A stretch of DNA of 64,000 nt from CAYPTB01 sp964413535 (lineage in GTDB: Bacteria > Planctomycetota > UBA1135 > GCA-002686595). Below are positions 27,256 through 35,520 of this stretch, in pieces. Position 1 is the stretch's first letter. Every line of letters begins with the position of its first letter. The notes under the pieces are model-generated. The model saw nothing but the letters and a program-made list of their open reading frames with translations, ran no database searches and had not been told where the DNA came from. The DNA lies in contig CAYPTB010000054.1 of assembly GCA_964413535.1 (NCBI GenBank), positions 124,001-188,000 on the forward strand. Reading direction: 5' to 3'. Made by a program: the position numbers and the translations under genes.

Positions 27256-27402
27256 TGACCGAGGCGGGCTCGCGCCTCATGGCCGAGCGATTCGCCGAGT
27301 ACCTGCTCGAGAACGGCTTGCTCGCGCGGGGGGGCGGACGGTGACTGACCTGCATCGGTCGAGTTCGCGGGATCGAGAGCCCTCGACTCGGGCCGTCACC
27401 AA

Positions 27403-29103
27403 TCACCGCCGCGAACGCAGCTCTTCGAGGGCGGCCGCGGCGTTCGCATTCCACGGGTTCAACGCGAGCGCCTTCTCGTAGCTCTCGATCGCTCCCTCCG
27501 TGATGCCGTCGCGCATCAGGGCTTCCCCGAGACTGTCGTAGACGTCGGGCGAAGCTGGGTACGCCTCGACGTTGAGCTCGAAGACGGCGAGGGCGTCGCT
27601 CGTGCGCCCGGCGTCGAGCAGCTCGTAGCCGACCGCGTTCAGCTTGCTCTCCCGGAACAGGCGCGCGTTCGGATCCGCCGTGCGCGTCTCACGGAAGCGC
27701 TCGGTCGCGCGCAGGACGCCGTCCTGGCGCAGGCCCTCGAGGAACGCCGCCTCGTCCGCGTAGAGCTTCGGGAGGGCCTCGACGAGCGCCGAGAGCTCGG
27801 TGTCCGAGAGCCACTCGCCCCTTACCATCACGCCGGCGATCCGAGCGGCGTTCGCGACGTCTTCCAGCGGATTGCCGCGCAGGAGGACCAAGTCGCCGGG
27901 AGAGCCTTCGGCGATCGTTCCTGCACCCTCGTCGCCGACGAACGCCGCCGGAACGACCGTCGCCGTGCGCAGCGCCTCGTAGGGCGAGAGCCCGCACGAG
28001 ACGAGGAGCGCGAGCTCTCGGTGCAGCGACGAGCCCGGCAGGACGAAGGCGACCCCGAAGGCGATTCCAGCGTCCGTTCCCGCGAGCAGCGGAACCCCTG
28101 CCTCGTGGAGCGCTCGCACCAATTCCCGCAGGAACGCGAGACGCTCACGGAGCCACTGGGCGTCGTCCGGCGAGAAGTCGCGCAGGTAGTGATTGCCTCG
28201 GCCGAGCCAGAGCCTCTGCACGGCCGGATCCACGAAGCGCTGCTCGGGCCGCGCGGCGAGCTCGGACGTGCCGGCGACCTGGAGCCCGATCGTTTCGTAC
28301 GCCACGAGGTTGGGCGTCACGGACGCTCCGGCCTCGCGCGTCAGGCGCACCGCTTCGGGGATGCGCTCCGGTCCGGCGCTCGCGAAGAAGGTGTAGAGGT
28401 ATTCCTCGGCGTGGTCGATCGAGGCTTGCCCGCGTGCGAGGGAGTCCGCGAGCCCGACGGCCCGCGCCAGGTGTCCGACCACGGGAATGCGCAGGCTTCG
28501 AGCCGCGCTCGCGATTCCGGAGAAGGCCTCCACGGAGAGGCCGCTGTACACCTTGACGAAGTCGTAGCCCGAGGCCGCGACGAACTCGACGGATTGCTCG
28601 CCCGCCTCGCGCGTCGTCACGAGGATGCGATTCGTGCCCTCCGGAGGAACGCCGTCGAGCGTGGGACCGGCGGTGAGGAGCGTCGGCGCGAGCATCCGTC
28701 CCCCCGCGATCTCGCGGCGCCAGACGAGGTGGAAGGGCTCGCCGCTCATGTTGCGCACGGTCGTCACGCCGTTCGCGAGGTAGAGCGCGAACTCGTCGGG
28801 CTCCAGCACGTGCACGTGGCTGTCGCACAGCCCCGGCATCAGATAGAGCTCGTCGTCGCCGTCGATCACCTGCGCGCCCTCCGGCACCTCGACCGTCGCG
28901 GACGGACCGACGCGCGAGATCCGACCGTCCTCGACGAGCACGGTCTGGTCGGTCACGACGCGCTCGGCGTCCATCGGCACGAGCCGCACGTGAACGAACG
29001 CGACGGGCGCGCCCGTCGAATCGCCCGAATCGCCGAGCGGCCGCGCCTCCGTCTCGGTCGAGCCGGTCAGGAGGATCGCAAGGGCGAGGAGGGTTGCCGT
29101 CAT
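27403..29103 (-). CDS. Exported amidohydrolase with C-terminal TPR
   Basis: The 566-residue protein has a signal peptide and an amidohydrolase (imidazolonepropionase/prolidase-like) core. Metal ligands are visible: HVH at residues 96-98, Lys184 in FVKVYSG, His211 in VVGHLA, His231 in IDHAEEY and Asp344 in AGTDAG. The composite-domain return PGDLVLLRGNPLEDV follows. The last 75 residues form about two tetratricopeptide units (ALAVFELNVEAYPASPDVYDSL is one), unusual for this family. Substrates could be dipeptides, lactones or cyclic amides; I cannot choose. It is transcribed divergently from an AraC regulator, a common regulator-target layout, and lies in the outer cargo block next to ychF-derived repeats. 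Confidence 0.88.
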   Translation of the reverse strand: MTATLLALAILLTGSTETEARPLGDSGDSTGAPVAFVHVRLVPMDAERVVTDQTVLVEDGRISRVGPSATVEVPEGAQVIDGDDELYLMPGLCDSHVHVLEPDEFALYLANGVTTVRNMSGEPFHLVWRREIAGGRMLAPTLLTAGPTLDGVPPEGTNRILVTTREAGEQSVEFVAASGYDFVKVYSGLSVEAFSGIASAARSLRIPVVGHLARAVGLADSLARGQASIDHAEEYLYTFFASAGPERIPEAVRLTREAGASVTPNLVAYETIGLQVAGTSELAARPEQRFVDPAVQRLWLGRGNHYLRDFSPDDAQWLRERLAFLRELVRALHEAGVPLLAGTDAGIAFGVAFVLPGSSLHRELALLVSCGLSPYEALRTATVVPAAFVGDEGAGTIAEGSPGDLVLLRGNPLEDVANAARIAGVMVRGEWLSDTELSALVEALPKLYADEAAFLEGLRQDGVLRATERFRETRTADPNARLFRESKLNAVGYELLDAGRTSDALAVFELNVEAYPASPDVYDSLGEALMRDGITEGAIESYEKALALNPWNANAAAALEELRSRR

Positions 29104-29218
29104 GCGGCTAGAATCCCACTGGGTTGCCCTCCTCGACTATCAGAATCGTGGCGTATCCGCCGTGAACGATCCGACGAACGCGAGACGGCCGAGCGACCCC
29201 TTGTGCGTCGATCCCCGC

Positions 29219-30148
29219 ATGGCGCAACGCCTCTCGATGCGCACCCTGTGGTCGGGCATCGACCTCGAGGTCGTCTCGACGGCGTGGCGTCGGGGCGAGC
29301 ATCCCGAGCGGAGCGAAGGCTCGACTTCCTACGACGCCATCGAAGTCATGCATTCGGGCGCATTCGAGCTGCGCGTGGGCGAGGACCGCTTCCTCGCCGA
29401 TCCGGGCATGGTGGTCTTCCACGGACCCGACGAGCCCTTCTCCATCCGCCATCCGGTGGGCCGGGCGAACGCTGGTACGACCCTTCGCATCGGCTCCTTC
29501 GCGGCCGCGGAGCTCGCAGCGCACGCCGGGCGGCCGGCGCGACCCGGCGCTCTGTTCCGCAATCGCGTCGTGCCGAGTTCGGCCGGTTTCGTGCTCTCTC
29601 TCCAGCGCTTCTTGGCGGGAATCGGTGCGTGCCCGTACACCGATCCACTGGCTCGAGAAGAGCGGGTCGTCGAGTGGATTCGATCTGCGCTCGAGCTCGA
29701 CCAGAGCGTCGGCGGCAGCGCGGGGTCGAGACCCTCGCGATCGCTCGGACGCGCGGAGCTCGCGCAGGCTTTCCTGAACGAGCGCTGGGCGCAGCCGGTA
29801 CGGCTCTCCGACGTCGCACGCGCGGCCCGTTGCTCCGTGTGGCACGTCTGCAAGGAGTTCCGCCGCGCGACCGGATCTTCGATCCACCAGTGGCTCGTTC
29901 GCTTGCGGCTCCGGCATGCGCTCGAGGCCTTGCGCCGGGGTGCCGAGGACCTCAGCCAGTTGGCTCTCGAGACGGGCTTCAGCAGCCACAGCCACTTCGC
30001 CGCCGCGTTTCGCCGTGAATTCGGCATCACGCCGCGCGCCGCGCGCGAATCGATGGGTCGACGGCTCGGGACGAAGGAAAGGGACTTGGCGGACCGCTCA
30101 TTGCCCGCCGTCCCACCAGGAAGTGGCACACGTCGCTCTCGCGCATGA
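29219..30148 (+). CDS. AraC family transcriptional regulator
   Basis: The protein has an N-terminal cupin-like sensor region (LWSGIDLEVVSTAWRRG, then GMVVFHGPDEPFSIRHP). The C-terminal AraC helix-turn-helix pair has RLSDVARAARCSVWHVCKEFRR, then SIHQWLVRLRL, and ends LALETGFSSHSHFAAAFRREFG. Starts at ATG 29102, GTG 29162 and ATG 29219 are all in frame. I prefer 29219 because the sensor homology begins there and space is left for a divergent promoter (TAGAAT at 29109-29114). It probably controls the divergent amidohydrolase gene. The last 12 codons run into the ychF remnant, so the native C-terminus was probably replaced by the recombination. Confidence 0.88.
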   Translation: MAQRLSMRTLWSGIDLEVVSTAWRRGEHPERSEGSTSYDAIEVMHSGAFELRVGEDRFLADPGMVVFHGPDEPFSIRHPVGRANAGTTLRIGSFAAAELAAHAGRPARPGALFRNRVVPSSAGFVLSLQRFLAGIGACPYTDPLAREERVVEWIRSALELDQSVGGSAGSRPSRSLGRAELAQAFLNERWAQPVRLSDVARAARCSVWHVCKEFRRATGSSIHQWLVRLRLRHALEALRRGAEDLSQLALETGFSSHSHFAAAFRREFGITPRAARESMGRRLGTKERDLADRSLPAVPPGSGTRRSRA

Positions 30149-30246
30149 CGTAGTCGCGGCCCTCGATGCGCAGCTTGCCGGCGGCCTTGATCGCGGCTTC
30201 GCTCTCGTGCGCGACGAGATCGTCGATGGAGTAGACCTCGGCGCGG
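30112..30246 (-). pseudogene. Truncated ychF 3' end remnant
   Basis: These 135 bases match ychF 34008-34142 without gaps at 130 of 135 positions. They cover its last 45 codons (VYSIDDLVAHESE to CHFLVG) on the same strand. The remnant lacks the rest of the gene and the original stop. Similarity ends abruptly at both sides. The five substitutions include one amino-acid change (Ala to Val in RDYAMRES). It separates the two cargo blocks on the 3' side of ychF and is best explained by duplication of the gene end during an insertion. Confidence 0.9.
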
Positions 30247-30324
30247 GCCCCGCACGACACCTGGAGAGCACGAGAATCGCGTGAAGAGCATGAACCACTT
30301 CCGCGCCGGCCGGGCACGTGGATC

Positions 30325-33291
30325 ATGGAGCCACGGATGCCCACTTTCCCCAGTGATCCGCAAGAGCTGCTCTTGCACGACGGATTCCTGCGCGCGCTCG
30401 CGCAAAGGCTCGCCGCACCGGCGAGCGGCGACGACGTGGCACAGGAGACCTGGCTCGCCGCCGTGCGCGCCCCGAGCACCGCGATCGGCTCCTTGCGCCA
30501 TTGGCTCGCGGGGACGGCGCGGCACCTCTCGGGCCGCGAGCGCCGCTCGAATCTGCGCCGATTCGAGCACGAGCGCGAGCGGGCGGCAGAGGGGGGCCAG
30601 GAAGCCCTCTCGCCGGACGAGATCCTCGAGCGCGAAGACCTGCGCCGGCGCGTCGTGCTCGCGGTGCTCGAGCTCGGCGAGCCCGCGCGCGAGACCCTGA
30701 TCTTGCGCTTCTTCGAGAACCTGCCGCCGCGCGCCGTCGCGCGCCGCCTGCGCGTCCCAGTCGCCACCGTCCACACGCGGACCAAGCGGGCCCTCGTCGA
30801 GTTGCGCGCGCGCCTCGACCGCGACTTCGGCTCGCGCGCAGCGTGGCTCGCGATCGTCGCGCCGCTCGCCGAGCGCGCGCCGGCCGTCCCGGAAACGTTG
30901 GCACCGGCCGACGGACTCGCGTCCTCCACTTCCCTCGTCCTGCGAGTCGCCGCCATGTCCACGCAAGCCAAGCTCGTCGCCTCGGCGCTCGCCGCGATCG
31001 TCGTCGTCGTGTTCGCAGGGCTGCACCGCTCGGAGCCGGTCGCGGAAGTTGCGGCGGAGGTGGCGCTGGAGAAAACCTCGCCCGAGCCCCTCGCGCTCCC
31101 GTCGGATAGCACGGACGTCGCTCGCGCCCCCGCTACGGCGACCGCGCACGAGGCCACGAATGCAGGTGTGTCGTCCAGCGAGGGAGCGTCGCTGCGCGTG
31201 CGGGCGCGCTGGCACGACGGAACGCCGGCCGAGGGCCTCGGTTTGCGCCTCGAGCGCGCGCGCACGTTCCCCGATCTCGAGGCGCCCGAGGGAGTGACCG
31301 ACGAGCGCGGCGAGTGGACCGCCGCGGCGCTCGCGCCGGGCGACTATCGCCTGAACGTCGACCGGGCGGAGGGAGAGCGCGTGGAGCTCGAGGCCGGCGT
31401 CGAGCGCGTGCTCGAGCTCGCGCTGCCGCGCGGCTTCGACCTCGTGGGCAGCGTGGTCGATCTCGACGGCGTTCCGGTCGCGAACGCGGAGATCCGCACG
31501 GAAGGATTCCTCCTGGCCCGGTCCGATGCGCGCGGCACGTTCTCCGTGCGTTCGCTGGAGGGTGCGACGCAGATCCACGCGCGCGCGCCCTCCTTCGCAC
31601 CGTCCTTCGTGCGCCACGTGCGCGTCGAGGAAACGGACGTCGAGCTCGTGCTGCCCGGTCTGGGCGGCGAGCTCGCCGGCGTCGTGCTCGACGAGCGCGG
31701 CGTACCGATAGCGGGAGCCGAGCTGCTCGTCGGCTCGAGCCGGAACTATCCCGAGCGGCTCGGGGGCAGCGGACCCGCGTACTTCCCTCCCCCTCTGCGG
31801 GTCGCAGCCAACGAGCGCGGCGAGTTCCTCGCGCGCGGAACGCAGCGCGGATCCGTCGCGGTCTCGGCCCGCGCGTGCGGGTTCGCGCCCAGCACCGCAC
31901 ACGCGGATATTCCGCTCGACGGTGGCCTCGGGTGGATCGAGTTGCGGCTCGCCGACGAGTGGCGCCTGCGCGGCACGGCGCGCGACGCTGGAGGAGCTCC
32001 GCTCGAATGGGCATGGATCGAGCTCCTCGACGAGAGCATGCGTCCCCACGACCCCCACGAGGCGCGGGCTCTCGCGGGGGCTGACGGGCGTTTCGAACTC
32101 GCGGGACTTCCGCCCGGTCGCAACCGGTTCGCGGCGAGTGCCGAGGGAGAGGGGCGCGCGCAGGTCGTGCTCGAGGCCGAGCCGGGCGACGTTCTCGTCT
32201 GGGATCCAACGTTCGTGCGCGGCACCGGCGAGATCGACGGCCGCATCGTCGACGAGCACGGCGCTCCGCTCTCCGGCTTGTGCGTCCTGCTCACGAACGA
32301 GTCGTACGCAGCCGTGAGCGACACGCAGTGGCTCGATGGCACGAGCGACGGGAATGGCCACTTCCTCTTCGAAGGCTTGCGCGAAGGGCCCTTCGCCCTG
32401 TCGGTGTACTTCCCCGAGTCGAACGCCTTGTCCGCGGCGACGGTCGTCGGCCTGACTGCAGGCGAGAAGGACGTGCTCGTCCGCGTGTCCTCGTCGGATC
32501 GACCGTCGGCGCGCATCGTAGGCCAAGTGTTGCTCGCGAGCGGCGAGCCGGCAGCCGGCGTCCAGATCGTGGCCCACTCCCTCCGCTACAAGGTGGTCCC
32601 GGTCTTCTTCACGAACCCCGACGGAAGCTTCAGTGCAGGACCGCTGATGTCGGGGACGTGGACCCTTCACGTGACTCCGCCGCTCGGGCTCCCGCTCGTC
32701 GAGGGGCCGCGCGAGCTCGGCGCGGGAGAGACGTGGGACGTCGGCACTCTGCAGCCTCAGGAGCCGGGGAGCGCGCTCGTGCGCATCGAGAGCGACGATG
32801 CGGCGCTCGTCGCGGCCGTACGGTTGAGGATGTCACGCGCGTCGGTCTCGACCGCGGACGAGGAGAGCGCTCAGGGAGCTCTGCGCCGCTTCGCGAAGCT
32901 CGCACCCGACGACTACGAGATCCAGGTCTCCGGCGACGGCGTGGCGCGCGCGCGCGTGGCCCTGCGCGTCGAGCCCGGACGCGAGAGCGAAGTGGTCGTG
33001 CGACCGGAGCGCGGCGTGGAGGTCCGGGTCGCGATCCATTGCCCGCTGGCGAGCCGGCGCGGGGAGACGCTGCTCGTCTCGGCTTCGCGCGGGGACGAGC
33101 TTCCGCTGCGCGGCGCGATCACCACGGGGCATCGGCACGCACCGAAGGATGGCGCAGTGTGGGGGCTCGAGCTCGGCATGGGAGAGTGGCGGGTCGAGGC
33201 GAGCACTGCGGACGGCGAGCGAGCGGAGGGGTGGCTGAGCGTGGAGCCGGGTGCCGTGGCGCCGCTGGAGCTCGAGCTGGCGTTGCCGTGA
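30325..33291 (+). CDS. ECF sigma factor fused to membrane helix and Ig/carboxypeptidase-regulatory-like tail
   Basis: This 988-residue chain begins with a sigma factor. Region 2 spans about residues 17-85 (GDDVAQETWLAAV) and region 4 about 107-160 (ARETLILRFFENLPPRAVARRL, VATVHTRTKRALVEL). A single membrane helix follows at 216-233 (AKLVASALAAIVVVVFAG), then about 720 residues of repeated beta-rich units. Examples are GSVVDLDGVPVANAEIRTE, GVVLDERGVPIAGAELLVG and GRIVDEHGAPLSGLCVLL, the carboxypeptidase regulatory-like fold. Sigma domains would face the cytoplasm and the tail the outside. Such fusions are reported among planctomycete ECF groups; the signal and release mechanism (perhaps proteolysis) are unknown. 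It lies in the inner cargo block beside ychF. Confidence 0.85.
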   Translation: MEPRMPTFPSDPQELLLHDGFLRALAQRLAAPASGDDVAQETWLAAVRAPSTAIGSLRHWLAGTARHLSGRERRSNLRRFEHERERAAEGGQEALSPDEILEREDLRRRVVLAVLELGEPARETLILRFFENLPPRAVARRLRVPVATVHTRTKRALVELRARLDRDFGSRAAWLAIVAPLAERAPAVPETLAPADGLASSTSLVLRVAAMSTQAKLVASALAAIVVVVFAGLHRSEPVAEVAAEVALEKTSPEPLALPSDSTDVARAPATATAHEATNAGVSSSEGASLRVRARWHDGTPAEGLGLRLERARTFPDLEAPEGVTDERGEWTAAALAPGDYRLNVDRAEGERVELEAGVERVLELALPRGFDLVGSVVDLDGVPVANAEIRTEGFLLARSDARGTFSVRSLEGATQIHARAPSFAPSFVRHVRVEETDVELVLPGLGGELAGVVLDERGVPIAGAELLVGSSRNYPERLGGSGPAYFPPPLRVAANERGEFLARGTQRGSVAVSARACGFAPSTAHADIPLDGGLGWIELRLADEWRLRGTARDAGGAPLEWAWIELLDESMRPHDPHEARALAGADGRFELAGLPPGRNRFAASAEGEGRAQVVLEAEPGDVLVWDPTFVRGTGEIDGRIVDEHGAPLSGLCVLLTNESYAAVSDTQWLDGTSDGNGHFLFEGLREGPFALSVYFPESNALSAATVVGLTAGEKDVLVRVSSSDRPSARIVGQVLLASGEPAAGVQIVAHSLRYKVVPVFFTNPDGSFSAGPLMSGTWTLHVTPPLGLPLVEGPRELGAGETWDVGTLQPQEPGSALVRIESDDAALVAAVRLRMSRASVSTADEESAQGALRRFAKLAPDDYEIQVSGDGVARARVALRVEPGRESEVVVRPERGVEVRVAIHCPLASRRGETLLVSASRGDELPLRGAITTGHRHAPKDGAVWGLELGMGEWRVEASTADGERAEGWLSVEPGAVAPLELELALP

Positions 33292-33366
33292 GCGGCGCAG
33301 GAAAGCCACGGGACGACGGGTCGCCAGCCTCGAAACCGCCCACTGGCTCAACCGCGGAAAACCGTC

Positions 33367-33372
33367 TAGCCT
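33367..33372 (+). promoter_or_regulatory. Candidate -10 element for the DUF433/DUF5615 pair
   Basis: TAGCCT lies 38 bases before the antitoxin ATG. It is preceded by TGGCTCAACCGCGG at 33343-33356; the same 14 bases occur at 43352-43365, in another non-coding gap. It matches the window-wide TANNNT pattern. Confidence 0.3.
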
Positions 33373-33410
33373 CAACGTCCACGAACTCGGAACCAGGACC
33401 CGCGCAAACC

Positions 33411-33629
33411 ATGCGCTACGAAGAGATCATCACCATCGAGCCAGGCAAGCGCGGGGGCAAGCCCTGCATCCGCGGGCTACGCATCACGGTCTACGACGTC
33501 CTGGAGTACCTCGCCTCCGGCATGAGCGCCGCGCAAATCCTCGAGGACTTCCCTGACCTCACCGACGAAGACATCCGCGCTTGCCTAGCCTTCGCGGCAG
33601 ACCGTGAACGCCGTCTGATGACCGGTTGA
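33411..33629 (+). CDS. DUF433 family antitoxin
   Basis: The 72-residue protein fits DUF433 throughout: an ITIEPGKRGGKPCIRGLRIT opening, then a helix-turn-helix (YDVLEYLASGMSAAQILEDFP) and the FPDLTDEDIRACLAFAADRE ending. DUF433 proteins are the usual antitoxin partners of DUF5615 PIN-like toxins. The stop codon overlaps the TTG start of the next gene. GC content is visibly below that of the neighbours, consistent with acquisition. It probably represses its own promoter. Confidence 0.9.
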   Translation: MRYEEIITIEPGKRGGKPCIRGLRITVYDVLEYLASGMSAAQILEDFPDLTDEDIRACLAFAADRERRLMTG

Positions 33630-33958
33630 AGCTGCTCCTGGATCAGAATCTCTCTCCTCGGCTCGTCCAGGAACTGCAGGAGGCCTATCCGGATTCGACG
33701 CACGTCCGCGAGTTCGGCCTGCAGTCTGCTCCGGACGTCGAGATCTGGCAGCTCGCGAAGAAGCGCGGCTTCGTCATCGTGTCGAAGGACGCGGACTTCC
33801 ATCAGATGAGCTTTCTCTACGGAACGCCTCCCAAGGTCGTCTGGATCCGCCTCGGCAACTGCACGACGGACGAGATCCTGGAAGCCCTCCGCAGCCACAT
33901 CGCCCGGTTGAAAGAGTTCGAGAGTAACGAGGAAGCCGCCTTCCTCGTGCTGCCGTGA
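33626..33958 (+). CDS. DUF5615 family PIN-like toxin
   Basis: The 110-residue protein starts at a TTG that overlaps the DUF433 stop (TTGA). It opens with MKLLLDQNLSPRLV and continues with HVREFGLQSAPDVEIWQLAKKRGFVIVSKDADF, the DUF5615 signature with the acidic residues expected of a PIN-like nuclease site. With DUF433 it forms a type II toxin-antitoxin module of the VapBC-like kind. It is the last gene before the ychF terminus, a position suited to stabilising a newly inserted block. Confidence 0.9.
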   Translation: MKLLLDQNLSPRLVQELQEAYPDSTHVREFGLQSAPDVEIWQLAKKRGFVIVSKDADFHQMSFLYGTPPKVVWIRLGNCTTDEILEALRSHIARLKEFESNEEAAFLVLP

Positions 33959-34000
33959 TGTCAGCGAGGAAACGGCCGCCCAAATCGCGTGGAGTTCGAA

Positions 34001-35092
34001 TCACTTCCCCACCAGGAAGTGGCACACGTCGCTCTCGCGCATCGCGTAGTCGCGGCCCTCGATGCGCAGCTTGCCGGCGGCCTTGATGGCGGCCTCGCTC
34101 TCGTGCGCGACGAGGTCGTCGATGGAGTAGACCTCGGCGCGGATGAAGGCCTTCTCGAAGTCGGAGTGGATCACGCCGGCGGCGACGGGCGCGACGTCGC
34201 CCTTGTGGATCGTCCAGGCGCGGATCTCCTTCGGGCCGGCGGTGAAGAAGGTCTGCAGGCCCAGCAGGTCGTAGATGGCGCGCAGGAGGCGCGGGAGCGC
34301 GAGCTCGGCGACGCCGAGCTCGGCCTGGAACGTCGTGCGGTCCTCGGGACCCATGCTCATGAGCTCGCACTCGATGTCGCCGCACATGGCGAGCGAGCGC
34401 GCGCCGGTCTTCTCCGCGTGCTCGCGGATGGCGCGCGCGTGGGGTCCTTTCGCCTCCATGTCGTCGTCGCCGAGGTTCGCGAGGTACATGACCGGCTTGA
34501 GCGTGAGCAGGAACAGAGGGCGCAGCGCCTCGCGCTCGGCGGGCTTCCACTCGACGCTGCGCAGCTGCACGCCGTCCTCGAGCAGCGCCTTCGCGCGCTC
34601 GAACACGTCCTTCTCGAACACGGCCTGCTTGTCGCCCGCGCGCGCCTTCTTGGCGACGCGGTCGGCGTTGCGCGAGACGGTCTCGAGGTCGGCCATGGCG
34701 AGCTCGAGCTCGAGCACCTCGATGTCGCCCTTGGGATCGACCGGCCCCTCGCGCGCCACGTCCGCGCGGCTGAAGCACTGCACGACGTGCAGGAGCGCGT
34801 CGGTCTCCTTGATGTGGCCGAGGAACTTGTTCCCGATGCCCTCGCCGCTCGACGCGCCCTTCGCGAGGCCCGCGATGTCCACGACGCGCACCTTCGCGGA
34901 GACGAGGCGCTGGGTCGCGATGAAGCGCTCGATCATCGCCAGGCGCGCGTCGGGCACGTCGACCTCGGCGACGTTGGGCTCGATCGTGCTGAACGCGTAG
35001 TTCGCGCGCTCGGCGCCCGATGCCGTGATCGCGTTGAAGACGGTCGTCTTGCCGACGTTGGGCAGTCCGACGATGCCGCAGGCCAGTCCCAT
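34001..35092 (-). CDS. ychF: Redox-regulated ATPase/GTPase YchF
   Basis: The 363-residue protein is a complete YchF (OLA1) homologue. It has P-loop GLPNVGKTT at residues 9-17, the VVDIAGLAKGAS switch region with the family's G-L-x-x-G, a coiled-coil insert and a C-terminal TGS domain. YchF binds ribosomes and preferentially hydrolyses ATP. Its last codons (CHFLVGK) encode a perfect dyad, CACTTCC and GGAAGTG around six bases (34002-34021). Parts of this 3' end recur at 30112-30246 and 27231-27255. A TAGACT box (minus strand) lies 31 bases upstream. Confidence 0.97.
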   Translation of the reverse strand: MGLACGIVGLPNVGKTTVFNAITASGAERANYAFSTIEPNVAEVDVPDARLAMIERFIATQRLVSAKVRVVDIAGLAKGASSGEGIGNKFLGHIKETDALLHVVQCFSRADVAREGPVDPKGDIEVLELELAMADLETVSRNADRVAKKARAGDKQAVFEKDVFERAKALLEDGVQLRSVEWKPAEREALRPLFLLTLKPVMYLANLGDDDMEAKGPHARAIREHAEKTGARSLAMCGDIECELMSMGPEDRTTFQAELGVAELALPRLLRAIYDLLGLQTFFTAGPKEIRAWTIHKGDVAPVAAGVIHSDFEKAFIRAEVYSIDDLVAHESEAAIKAAGKLRIEGRDYAMRESDVCHFLVGK

Positions 35093-35122
35093 GGAGAGCT
35101 TCCCTTCGCTTGGAGGGCGAAG

Positions 35123-35128
35123 AGTCTA
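35123..35128 (-). promoter_or_regulatory. Candidate -10 element for ychF
   Basis: On the minus strand TAGACT lies about 30 bases before the ychF ATG, in the short gap between ridA and ychF. It fits the TANNNT pattern of this genome. Confidence 0.35.
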
Positions 35129-35133
35129 CGCGC

Positions 35134-35520
35134 TCACACCATGCGCGCGATGCAGTCGATCTCGACCGCCGCGCCCTTCGGAAGCTCGCGCACGGCGACC
35201 GTGGCGCGCGAGGGGGGCGTCGAGTCGGCGAAGTAGCGCGCGTAGACCTCGTTCACCGCCGCGAAGTCGGCCATGTCCGCCAGGAACACCGTGCAGCGCA
35301 CGGCGTGGCCGAGCGAGGAGCCGGCGGCTCCGAGGACGGCTTTCAGGTTCTCCATCACGCGCTCGGCCTGCGCGGCGACGCCGCCCTGGACGAGCGCGCC
35401 GGTCGTGGGGTCGAGCGCGATCTGTCCCGAGCAGAAGACCAGGTCGCCGGCCACGATGGCCTGGCTGTAGGGGCCGATGGCGGCGGGAGCGTGTTCGGTG
35501 GTGACGGCGCGCTTGATCAT
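35134..35520 (-). CDS. ridA: RidA family reactive intermediate deaminase
   Basis: The 128-residue protein matches RidA over its full length: IGPYSQAIVAGDLVFCSGQIALDP at the start, then VRCTVFLADMADFAAVNEVYARYF, with the substrate-binding arginine in CTVF context. It ends RATVAVRELPKGAAVEIDCIA. RidA hydrolyses reactive enamine/imine intermediates such as 2-aminoacrylate. The ATG overlaps the coaD stop (ATGA), so the two genes are co-transcribed. Confidence 0.95.
   Translation of the reverse strand: MIKRAVTTEHAPAAIGPYSQAIVAGDLVFCSGQIALDPTTGALVQGGVAAQAERVMENLKAVLGAAGSSLGHAVRCTVFLADMADFAAVNEVYARYFADSTPPSRATVAVRELPKGAAVEIDCIARMV

Larger units (their letters stand above)
26891..27402. other. Accessory gap of about 510 bp carrying gene remnants
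   Basis: This stretch separates the SGNH gene from the amidohydrolase. It contains a possible small gene on the minus strand (26931-27125) and a 25-bp copy of the ychF terminus (27231-27255). Directly after the copy comes a 29-codon plus-strand frame (27255-27344, MTEAGSRLMAERFAEYLLEN...) that looks like a gene tail without its body. The mixture of pieces suggests a recombination boundary. Confidence 0.45.

Noticed and set aside
33990..34016. A tRNA-like 3' end (GTTCGAATC followed later by ACCA) next to ychF
   Set aside because: The T-stem does not pair properly and no acceptor, D-arm or anticodon stem exists upstream. The ACCA belongs to ychF antisense codons.
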